Shown here piece by piece: positions 1 through 5,173 of a stretch of 5,173 bases of DNA (the stretch's first letter is position 1; the number at the start of each line of letters is the position of its first letter). This DNA comes from Myxococcales bacterium. Its GTDB lineage: Bacteria > Myxococcota > Polyangia > Fen-1088. Where the stretch lies: assembly GCA_003157315.1 (NCBI GenBank), contig PMJE01000229.1, positions 1 to 5,173 on the forward strand, written 5' to 3'. The position numbers were made by a program, and so were the translations under genes. The notes beneath the pieces are model-generated. The model made no database searches. It saw only the letters and a program-made list of their open reading frames with translations, and was not told the DNA's origin.

Positions 1-2970
1 GGGCAGGTAGAAGACCTTCTTGGGTGGCAGCTTGGAGTCGCGGTTCCACACCCGGATGTAGACGTCCTTGACCTCGCTGTCGTCTGAGGCGGTCGCCTTG
101 ATGTGTACCGTGTTGCCCGGCACCACCGTGGGTGCCGCGACGGTCAGCACGGGCGGGGTCACCTGCCACTTGGGAACAAAGCTGCCGTGGACCGAACCGC
201 CCGGCGCGACCTCCGCCGCAGCCACGAACGCCGGCCGACCGCTCTCGATCTCCACCCGGTAAAAGGCGCCGATGCGGCCGGTGCTCTTCCACGCGGTTCC
301 CTTGGGGGCATAGCCCACGACCAGCGCATTGTCGGTCGGCGCTTGGCGCAGGACAGCCTCGGAACGCGTGATGGTGACCGGCTGTTCCTCGGCCGAAGGG
401 GCTACGCCGGCCGGCGCCAGCTTGACCTTGATCTTGTCAGTCACCGATTCGCCGAGAACCGTGTCGGCCACCACCAGATCAAGCTGGTACTCGTCCCCGC
501 GATAGTCCGACCCGACCTCATAGACGAAAGTGAACGTCCGGCTAGCCCCCGGGGCCAGTTCCTTGGTTTCGAAACGACCGGAGCTGATCAGGATGCCTTC
601 CTGCCCGGAACCGTTGCGCAAGATAGCCTCGGTGCGCAGGGCCGCGCCCTGCCCGATATTCTTCACCTTCACCAGGGTGCGCACACGCTCGCCCCTCTGC
701 ACCTGGCCGTCGCGATTTCCGGCCACGTCGTCGATGGTTTGGTAGCTGTACGCAAACAGAGGGTGGGCTTTGCCCTCGATGTTGAGAGTCATCTCGGGGC
801 TGTTGGCCTTGAGCGTCCCCTGTCCGGACATTTCGGCCCGGATGACGTCGGTGCGAGTAAGGCTGCTCTTGGGCGCTTTCACGGTCAGGTCGTAGGTCTT
901 GCTGCTGCCGGGAGCGATCTTGCCAAAGACCATCTCGTTCTCGTCGAAGAGCGAGTTGTCGCTCCTCAGCACCGCGCGCAGCCGGTAAACCGCAGTGGTC
1001 CCTACGTTCTTCACCGTGCCTCGGATCTTGATTGTGCCGCCCGCCTTGACCTTGGCCTCGCCGGCAGCCGGCGCCAGAGTCACCTGGATCTCGCCCAGCC
1101 CTTCGTTGCCTGGGCCGCTGCTCCAGTCCACCCCCAGCTTTTCCAATGCGGCCGCCAGGCGCTTGTCCTCGTCGGCGCGAACCTTGTCAAACAGCGCCCT
1201 GCTCGAGTTCACCAAATCCTGCCGCCGTGTCGCGCGCGCCTGGGCGAGCAGGTCGCGGGCCAGCGTGATGGGAAAATCGATGCGATCCTCCTCGGGCTCT
1301 GCGGCGTCGCTCTCGTCGTCATCAAGTGAATTGGTGTCGATCTCATCCAGGTCCTGCTTGCGTCGCAGCTCAGCGGCTGACGGCACATAGAGGTAGGAGA
1401 CCACCTCCTCGGGCCTGGTGTCCTTGCGCACGCTCGGGCTCACCAGGTGCCACTCGTAGTCGGATTCCTGGCGCCGTCGCGTGGAACTTTGCAGGTTTAT
1501 CCACGCCTCGTCGTTGGTCTTTTCCACCCGCATGCGGACCAGCTCCACGTCGGGTGTCACGCCCACGCCCTGGATGGAGGTATCCCCTGGGGTCAGGTAC
1601 TGCGCCGTCGTCAACTTGAGCCCCAGCTTGTCGTCGTCGGGCTTGTCGCCGAAAGGCACGGGTGACGGGATGTCGAACAGCATCTGCACCGAGCCCTTGC
1701 CGAAGGTGGTCTCGCCGATGACCACCCCGCGGTCCAGGTTCTTGATGGCGCCGGCGACGATTTCCGAGGCACTGGCCGAATTCTGGCTGACCAGGACCGC
1801 CAGGGGAACCTTCGTGTCGCCATTGCGGGTGGCGTGCTCGTCCTTGCGTTGGGCCCCGCCCACCCCGACCATGGACACGATGACGCCCGACTCGATGAAG
1901 GCATCAGCCACCTTTTGCGCTTGGTCGTACAGCCCGCCGGGATTGCCCCGCAGATCCATGATGATGCCCTTGACCTTCTCCCGGTCGAAAAAGGCCAAAG
2001 CCCGGTTGAGGTCGCTCTCGGTGTTGGCGGAAAAACTGATCACGCGGAAGTAGCCGATCTTGGCAGCGGGCTGCCCGCCCGCCGCGGGAACCGTCAGCAC
2101 GCGCGGCGGCGGGTCGATGGCGGGCGGGTGGATGAAATCGCGGACGATGGTGAACTTCTTCGCTGGCGGGGTATTGGCCCGGTCGATGTAGACATCCACC
2201 GGAGCGCCCGGATCGCCGCGCAGCCGGTCTACCGCCTCTTGCAGCGTCATATTGATGGTGGACTCGTTGTTGATGCGGACGATGTGGTCTTTGGGCCTGA
2301 GCCCGGCGCGCATGGCCGGGGTGTCCGGCATGGGCTTCTTGACCAAGATGCGCCCCTTGCGGTCCATTTCGATGACGATCCCCAGACCGCCGAACTTGCC
2401 CTGCGTGGTGGTGCGCATGTCCTTGTAGCTGTCCACGTCGAGCAAAACCGAGTGCGGATCCAAGGTGTAGAGCATGCCGTTGGTAGCCGTCATCTCGATC
2501 TCGACCAGGTGGCGGGCCAAATCCTTGGCCGCCACCGGCTGCAAGCGCGGTTGGATAAAACGAAAGATGTCCTGCAGCGTGCTGCGCAGGGTCCAGGGCG
2601 AGTCCACCCGCTCGACCGGGAAGGTCTTCTGCTCGCCGTTCACCCGCACGGTGACCTGCTTGGGATCCTGCTCAGGAAATCGGTCGACCAAGATTTCCGG
2701 CACGTCCCGCTGCAGGAAGTCGAGCGCACCCACCAGCATGCGCCTGGGATCGAGGCGCGTCTTGTCGAAGTACTGGTTGTTTACGTAGTAAAGAGTCTTG
2801 GTGAAGATCTGGGCCTGCGCCAAATCGTAGCTGGCACTGCCCGCGTGGACCGCGGCAGACAGCGAGGCATTGGTGCCGAGCTGCAGGTCATCGCCACGGC
2901 GTGAAATGGTGAGAAACAGGGCGAGGCTGCAGGCCCCCAGAAGGATGAGTGTTTTGCGTAGGCGTCGCAT
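1..2970 (-). CDS. S41 carboxy-terminal processing protease with PDZ domain and long CARDB/SH3/Ig-like tail (3' end outside window)
   Basis: This is a serine protease of the tail-specific/C-terminal processing family, expected to act on envelope proteins outside the cytoplasm. The frame is open for 990 codons to the window edge with no stop or frameshift. Residues 1-22 form a basic-then-hydrophobic signal or anchor segment. A helical N-terminal region runs to about 190, including TLDPHS. PDZ spans about 192-280 (GGLGIVI from 194), and the S41 core about 300-477 (LRGNPGG 340-346). The catalytic dyad is Ser400 (in SASASE) and Lys425 (in FGKGSVQ), with Gln429. The spacing of 25 and 29 residues matches CtpB/Prc enzymes, so it should be active. 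An acidic linker (540-565), two CARDB-like domains (about 625-735 and 740-855), an SH3-like domain (about 866-928) and a truncated Ig-like domain from about 938 follow. The start at 2970 is chosen for GGAG six bases upstream; an in-frame ATG at 3024 lacks such a site. The layout recalls the myxobacterial MXAN_5808-type peptidases (from memory). Substrate is unknown. Confidence 0.95.
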   Translation of the reverse strand, partial: MRRLRKTLILLGACSLALFLTISRRGDDLQLGTNASLSAAVHAGSASYDLAQAQIFTKTLYYVNNQYFDKTRLDPRRMLVGALDFLQRDVPEILVDRFPEQDPKQVTVRVNGEQKTFPVERVDSPWTLRSTLQDIFRFIQPRLQPVAAKDLARHLVEIEMTATNGMLYTLDPHSVLLDVDSYKDMRTTTQGKFGGLGIVIEMDRKGRILVKKPMPDTPAMRAGLRPKDHIVRINNESTINMTLQEAVDRLRGDPGAPVDVYIDRANTPPAKKFTIVRDFIHPPAIDPPPRVLTVPAAGGQPAAKIGYFRVISFSANTESDLNRALAFFDREKVKGIIMDLRGNPGGLYDQAQKVADAFIESGVIVSMVGVGGAQRKDEHATRNGDTKVPLAVLVSQNSASASEIVAGAIKNLDRGVVIGETTFGKGSVQMLFDIPSPVPFGDKPDDDKLGLKLTTAQYLTPGDTSIQGVGVTPDVELVRMRVEKTNDEAWINLQSSTRRRQESDYEWHLVSPSVRKDTRPEEVVSYLYVPSAAELRRKQDLDEIDTNSLDDDESDAAEPEEDRIDFPITLARDLLAQARATRRQDLVNSSRALFDKVRADEDKRLAAALEKLGVDWSSGPGNEGLGEIQVTLAPAAGEAKVKAGGTIKIRGTVKNVGTTAVYRLRAVLRSDNSLFDENEMVFGKIAPGSSKTYDLTVKAPKSSLTRTDVIRAEMSGQGTLKANSPEMTLNIEGKAHPLFAYSYQTIDDVAGNRDGQVQRGERVRTLVKVKNIGQGAALRTEAILRNGSGQEGILISSGRFETKELAPGASRTFTFVYEVGSDYRGDEYQLDLVVADTVLGESVTDKIKVKLAPAGVAPSAEEQPVTITRSEAVLRQAPTDNALVVGYAPKGTAWKSTGRIGAFYRVEIESGRPAFVAAAEVAPGGSVHGSFVPKWQVTPPVLTVAAPTVVPGNTVHIKATASDDSEVKDVYIRVWNRDSKLPPKKVFYLP

Positions 2971-2976
2971 GAATGA

Positions 2977-2980
2977 CTCC
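2977..2980 (-). promoter_or_regulatory. Ribosome binding site of the S41 protease gene
   Basis: GGAG on the minus strand sits six bases before the ATG at 2970. It decides the start, because the only other in-frame ATG (3024) has no purine-rich sequence at a suitable distance and would put a 18-residue hydrophilic, acidic extension ahead of the signal segment. Confidence 0.7.
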
Positions 2981-3035
2981 GGTTGTGTCGGAGAAGAGGA
3001 ACTTGGATCGTCGAGGAGATCCATCTTGTGGCCGA

Positions 3036-3041
3036 ATCATA
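3036..3041 (-). promoter_or_regulatory. Candidate -10 element for the S41 protease gene
   Basis: On the minus strand the hexamer TATGAT matches the sigma-70 -10 consensus at five of six positions. It would place transcription start near 3029 and give a leader of roughly 59 bases before the ATG at 2970. No good -35 hexamer lies 16-18 bases upstream, so this is a tentative call resting on one hexamer in otherwise GC-rich DNA. Confidence 0.35.
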
Positions 3042-3132
3042 GCAAGACAGAAGCGCGCCGTCGTGCGAGGATTGGCAACGCGACCTGGCCGCTGCGGTTT
3101 GCAGCGCTTGCGGACATGTCGGCACCCATGCA

Positions 3133-4005
3133 ATGGATAGGCTGTTGACCGAATCTCACTCAGGTACGCTCTACGTCGTGGCCTCGCCCATCGGCCACGC
3201 ACAAGATCTTTCGCCCCGCGCGCTGGAAACCCTGCGCACGGCCGACCTGGTACTGGCCGAAGACACACGTTCGGCGCGCAAGCTGCTCGACGGTCACGGG
3301 ATCGACCGTCGCACGCAGTCGTGCTTCGATGCCAACGAGCCGGCGCGTGCCACGCAAGCAGCGGCCTTGCTGCGTTCGGGCGCCAGCATCGCGCTGCTTT
3401 CCGAGGCGGGAACTCCGACCGTGTCCGATCCAGGCTACCGGGTCGTGCGCGCGGCCATTGCCGCGGGTGCTCGGGTGGTGCCCGTGCCCGGGCCCTCGGC
3501 GGTGCTGGCCGCGCTGGTGGGTTCCGGCCTGCCCACCGACCGGTTCTTCTTTGTGGGCTTTCCCCCGCGCAAGGCAGGCGCGCGCCAGGGCCTGTTGGCT
3601 CAGCTTCGTTCGCTTCCCGCCACGCTGGTCTTCTTCGAATCGCCCCATCGAATCGGGGCCACCCTGGTCGACCTGGTCGCCGTCCTGGGCAAGGACAGGC
3701 CCGCCTGTCTAGCGCGCGAGCTGACCAAGACGCATGAAGAGTTCGCGCGCGGCACGCTGGCCGAGTTGGCATCCCGCTACGCGAGTGAGCGTCCCTTGGG
3801 TGAAGTGACCCTGGTGGTGGGGGGCGCCTCCGCGCAGGAACCGGAAGGCGACGGGCACTGCGACGAGGAGGTGCGCGGGCGTGCGCGGGCGCTTCTCGCC
3901 TCGGGAATGTCAGCGCGCGATGCTGCCGACGCTTTGGCCAGCGAAACCGGCCGCCCACGGCGCGAAACCTATAGGCTGGTGCTAGATCTGCGCGCGCGGG
4001 AGTAG
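3133..4005 (+). CDS. rsmI: 16S rRNA (cytidine(1402)-2'-O)-methyltransferase RsmI
   Basis: RsmI uses S-adenosylmethionine to methylate the ribose 2'-OH of C1402 in the decoding centre of 16S rRNA, in the cytoplasm. The 290-residue length fits the family (E. coli about 286). Signature blocks are in order: GTLYVVASPIG at 11-21, AEDTR 42-46, ANE 67-69, SEAGTP 90-95, SDPG 98-101, PVPGPS 117-122, ESPHR 169-173 and RELTK 195-199. A C-terminal helical segment (about 258-287, DAADALASETGRPRRETYRL) matches the small helix-turn-helix-like domain found at the end of many RsmI proteins. Three blocks deviate from the common forms: SPIGH for TPIGN, ANE for HNE and SEAG for SDAG. ATG at 3133 is chosen because no earlier ATG/GTG/TTG is in frame after the stop at 3040; the ribosome site is weak, and a TTG at 3145 is possible. 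It stands alone, divergent from the protease gene and convergent with the glycosylase gene. Confidence 0.96.
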   Translation: MDRLLTESHSGTLYVVASPIGHAQDLSPRALETLRTADLVLAEDTRSARKLLDGHGIDRRTQSCFDANEPARATQAAALLRSGASIALLSEAGTPTVSDPGYRVVRAAIAAGARVVPVPGPSAVLAALVGSGLPTDRFFFVGFPPRKAGARQGLLAQLRSLPATLVFFESPHRIGATLVDLVAVLGKDRPACLARELTKTHEEFARGTLAELASRYASERPLGEVTLVVGGASAQEPEGDGHCDEEVRGRARALLASGMSARDAADALASETGRPRRETYRLVLDLRARE

Positions 4006-4032
4006 GTAAGCGGCGGCGGTGACGGTGGCATC
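4006..4032. other. Short convergent gap between rsmI and the SMUG1 gene
   Basis: Only 27 bases separate the two stop codons. No hairpin followed by a T-run is visible on either strand, so termination is either Rho-dependent or occurs inside the opposite gene, giving overlapping antisense 3' ends. That is an inference from spacing alone. Confidence 0.55.
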
Positions 4033-4752
4033 TCAAATACACCCGATCCCCAAAGCGGCAAGCTGGCGCGAGGCCGCCGCGGCCCAGCCCCGGTTGGCCA
4101 GAGGACTGGCCGGGCTGGGATGCAGGATGGTACCCACCACGACGTCGAAGCCGTGCAGGGCGGTGCAGGCGCGCTTGCCGGCAAAACTGCCCACCCCCAC
4201 GACGTGAGTCGGTTGCATGGCTTCCACCAGCCGCCGCAATGCCTCGTCGCAGGCAGCAAAGAGCGGCGCTTGCTCGTGCGCGGGCAATTTGTCCGGCGTT
4301 CGGTTGCGGCCGCTCGTTTCGAAGAACGCCAGCGGGCAGTAGTTCGCGACGAAGAACCTCGCGAAGAACCTGGCCGGCGTCACAAACCGATCGCGTGCCC
4401 AGCCCCACAGACGAGTGCCGCTCACTTCGCTGCGTGGGCAACCGAAGCCCACGACTGGGCGTTTTGGGTGCTCACGATCGGGCTTGCCGACTGGCCCTTG
4501 CACACCCAGCCAGTCGCGCACCATGCTCACGTCGCCGAACGGTATTCCGGTCTGCACCATGCCGAACGGACCTGGATTCATGCCGAGAAGCACCACGGGC
4601 CGAGGCGGTTGACCATAGCGCCGAAGATAGGCCTCGTGCGGCGCTGCCGCGTATTCGAGGGGAAGGTACACGTGGCTGACTGGCGCAGAGAAGCGAAGGC
4701 CACCCACCTGGCGCGCAAGCTCACGGCTGATCGAAATGAGTGGGGTGGTCAT
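4033..4752 (-). CDS. SMUG1-family (family 3) uracil-DNA glycosylase
   Basis: The product should excise uracil, and probably 5-hydroxymethyluracil, from DNA by cutting the N-glycosidic bond, the first step of base-excision repair. With the ATG at 4752 it has 239 residues, covering a full glycosylase fold. The first active-site block is GMNPGPFGMVQTG at 57-69, where Asn59 corresponds to human SMUG1 Asn85. Next come IPFGDVSMVRDWLG (70-83) and NYCPL (137-141), whose Asn137 corresponds to human Asn163. The second active-site block is HPSPASPLANRGW (211-223), with His211 in place of human His239. Homology is therefore secure and the key residues intact. The start is less so: the ATG at 4752 has no good Shine-Dalgarno, and an in-frame GTG at 4767 follows a GAGG 12 bases upstream. 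The frame stays open well upstream, but that part overlaps the divergent gene and looks non-coding. Known members are patchily distributed in bacteria, so transfer is possible but not shown here. Confidence 0.95.
   Translation of the reverse strand: MTTPLISISRELARQVGGLRFSAPVSHVYLPLEYAAAPHEAYLRRYGQPPRPVVLLGMNPGPFGMVQTGIPFGDVSMVRDWLGVQGPVGKPDREHPKRPVVGFGCPRSEVSGTRLWGWARDRFVTPARFFARFFVANYCPLAFFETSGRNRTPDKLPAHEQAPLFAACDEALRRLVEAMQPTHVVGVGSFAGKRACTALHGFDVVVGTILHPSPASPLANRGWAAAASRQLAALGIGCI
4083..4119. repeat. Long interrupted inverted repeat inside the 3' part of the SMUG1 gene
   Basis: CCCAGCCC (4083-4090) pairs with GGGCTGGG (4112-4119), and GGCCAG (4096-4101) pairs with CTGGCC (4106-4111). This gives 14 base pairs, a four-base loop and one five-base bulge (4091-4095). 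It lies over the codons for the conserved SPASPLANRGW block, so codon content may explain it. It sits about 80 bases past the rsmI stop and could act as a 3'-end stem for readthrough rsmI RNA, but there is no T-run. Confidence 0.4.
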
Positions 4753-4802
4753 CAGCGAGGGCGACACTGTACCGCACGCCCTCGCCTTCTGCGCCTCGCT
4801 GA
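4752..4802 (-). repeat. Competing inverted repeats overlapping the SMUG1 translation start
   Basis: The segment 4752-4763 can pair in two mutually exclusive ways. GCGAGGGCG (4755-4763) is the exact reverse complement of 4777-4785 (13-base loop). TCAGCGAGG (4752-4760) is the exact reverse complement of 4794-4802. In the glycosylase transcript the shared segment abuts or includes the first base of the ATG at 4752, so either stem could influence initiation. The pairings are seen directly; a regulatory role is inference, and GC-rich DNA makes chance stems fairly common. Confidence 0.4.
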
Positions 4803-4924
4803 CCAATTGGAGCCACTGCGTTACGCGGCAAGTGTTCTTGGCCGTGCCCGGCTGCAGAAATTCGTTGCGATCGCATGCAGGCCCTTCCCTCGACTGGCGG
4901 CGTGTGGTTAATATCCTTCTTGCC
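4803..4924. promoter_or_regulatory. Divergent intergenic region upstream of the exported-protein gene
   Basis: Together with the repeat-bearing stretch at 4753-4802 this forms a 172-bp gap between divergent genes. A locally AT-rich hexamer TAATAT at 4909-4914 matches four of six positions of the -10 consensus, ten bases before the plus-strand ATG, which would make the message nearly leaderless. No matching -35 hexamer is seen. The bases just before the ATG (4914-4924) are mostly pyrimidines, so there is no Shine-Dalgarno. No promoter for the glycosylase gene can be assigned. Confidence 0.25.
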
Positions 4925-5173
4925 ATGACGCGCTCCAGCCTCAGGATCCAAACGGTATGCTTCGGCGTGATCGCGGCGCTGGCCTTTGCCACCGCTGTCC
5001 CCGCCTGGGCACAGGAAGAACCATCCTCCGAGTACGTGGACCCGACCATCGTCAAGGATGAACCCCCGGAGGGCGTCAAGAATCTTGGCGCTGAGCAGGC
5101 GGTGACCCAGAAGAAGTGGGAGTACGCCAATCCGCCGGTATACAAGAAGTGGTATTTCTGGGCGGGAACCGTG
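4925..5173 (+). CDS. Sec-exported protein of unknown function, N-terminal part (3' end outside window)
   Basis: I do not recognise a family. The frame is open for 83 codons to the window edge. Residues 1-29 are a good Sec signal peptide: basic start with arginines at 3 and 7, hydrophobic core about 11-25, and an AWA cleavage motif before Gln30. The expected mature part is polar and acid/proline-rich (EEPSSEYVDPTIVKDEPPEG, 31-50), then Lys/Trp-rich. At 70-83 the sequence PPVYKKWYFWAGTV looks like the cytoplasm-edge start of a membrane helix, which would make the protein an envelope protein with a short periplasmic segment followed by a transmembrane anchor. This is inference because the helix is cut off. 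Coding status rests on the signal peptide, codon bias and absence of stops. The start lacks a Shine-Dalgarno and may be read from a near-leaderless message. It diverges from the SMUG1 gene. Confidence 0.75.
   Translation, partial: MTRSSLRIQTVCFGVIAALAFATAVPAWAQEEPSSEYVDPTIVKDEPPEGVKNLGAEQAVTQKKWEYANPPVYKKWYFWAGTV

Larger units (their letters stand above)
2971..3132. other. Divergent intergenic region between the S41 protease gene and rsmI
   Basis: This 162-bp gap must hold the promoters of both flanking genes, which point away from each other. On the minus strand a GGAG site and a TATGAT hexamer can be assigned to the protease gene. On the plus strand I find no convincing -10/-35 pair for rsmI and only a weak purine match (CGGA near 3111) ahead of its ATG. 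No tRNA, hairpin-plus-T-run or small ORF is evident. Confidence 0.6.

Noticed and set aside
103..1329. Long plus-strand open frame (408 codons) opposite the protease tail
   Set aside because: It is codon-for-codon antisense to the S41 gene; its translation is Arg/Ala/His-rich with no domain pattern. GC-rich third positions suppress antisense stops.
1834..2904. Plus-strand open frame (356 codons) opposite the PDZ and catalytic core
   Set aside because: Same explanation: it is the exact antisense register of the conserved protease codons and has a low-complexity charged translation.
2929..2940. Lipobox-like LGAC at residues 11-14 of the protease
   Set aside because: The cysteine lies in the middle of the hydrophobic run, with more hydrophobic residues after it, and the preceding core is too short for a typical lipoprotein signal.
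2971..3024. Earlier in-frame ATG (3024) for the protease
   Set aside because: It would place an acidic, serine-rich stretch before the signal segment and lacks a ribosome binding site, whereas the ATG at 2970 has one.
2888..4441. Minus-strand open frame (517 codons) across rsmI and both neighbours
   Set aside because: It spans a coding gene, two intergenic gaps and part of another gene, and its product is very rich in Arg, Pro and Ala. RsmI on the opposite strand has clear family motifs.
4867..4874. GCGATCGC palindrome near the exported-protein gene
   Set aside because: It occurs as a single copy with no repeats nearby and is expected by chance in GC-rich DNA; no basis for a regulatory call.
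4120..4911. Plus-strand open frame (263 codons) opposite the SMUG1 gene
   Set aside because: The minus-strand frame carries the complete SMUG1 active-site blocks; the plus-strand translation has no recognisable features.
4753..5145. N-terminal extension of the SMUG1 frame up to 5145
   Set aside because: This part overlaps the divergent exported-protein gene, has no domain character, and the conserved SMUG1 fold is complete from 4752.
1..5173. CRISPR array, tRNA/rRNA, insertion sequence, toxin-antitoxin or phage-defence genes
   Set aside because: No regularly spaced direct repeats, cloverleaf-like sequences, transposase motifs or small paired genes were seen; recognisable genes account for nearly all the window.

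Overview
The window is GC-rich chromosomal DNA and most resembles a Myxococcota-type (deltaproteobacterial) bacterium. The grounds are the strong G/C bias at third codon positions, a very long S41 protease with a modular beta-sandwich/SH3 tail of the kind known from myxobacteria, and a bacterial SMUG1-type uracil-DNA glycosylase. I see no phage, transposon, CRISPR or RNA-gene signal. Placement below phylum level is not possible from this window.

Layout. On the minus strand, 2970 down to base 1 and beyond, lies one uninterrupted gene for an exported or membrane-anchored carboxy-terminal processing protease (PDZ plus S41 catalytic core, then an acidic linker, two related CARDB-like domains, an SH3-like domain and the start of another Ig-like domain). 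Its 3' end is outside the window. A 162-bp divergent intergenic region (2971-3132) separates it from rsmI on the plus strand (3133-4005), the 16S rRNA C1402 2'-O-methyltransferase. rsmI converges, with a 27-bp gap, on a SMUG1-family uracil-DNA glycosylase gene on the minus strand (4033-4752). A second divergent intergenic region (4753-4924) carries notable inverted repeats at the glycosylase start. It leads into the first 83 codons of a plus-strand gene for a Sec-exported protein of unknown function (4925 to the window end).

How they fit together. The four genes are arranged divergent-convergent-divergent, so each is probably its own transcription unit here. Their jobs are distinct: envelope proteolysis, ribosome modification, base-excision repair and an unknown exported protein. 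I see no sign that they form one pathway or a new defence system. The most interesting material is the multi-domain tail of the protease and the competing hairpins over the glycosylase start. The catalytic residues of the protease and glycosylase, and most signature motifs of RsmI, can be read directly; RsmI shows a few variant motif residues.
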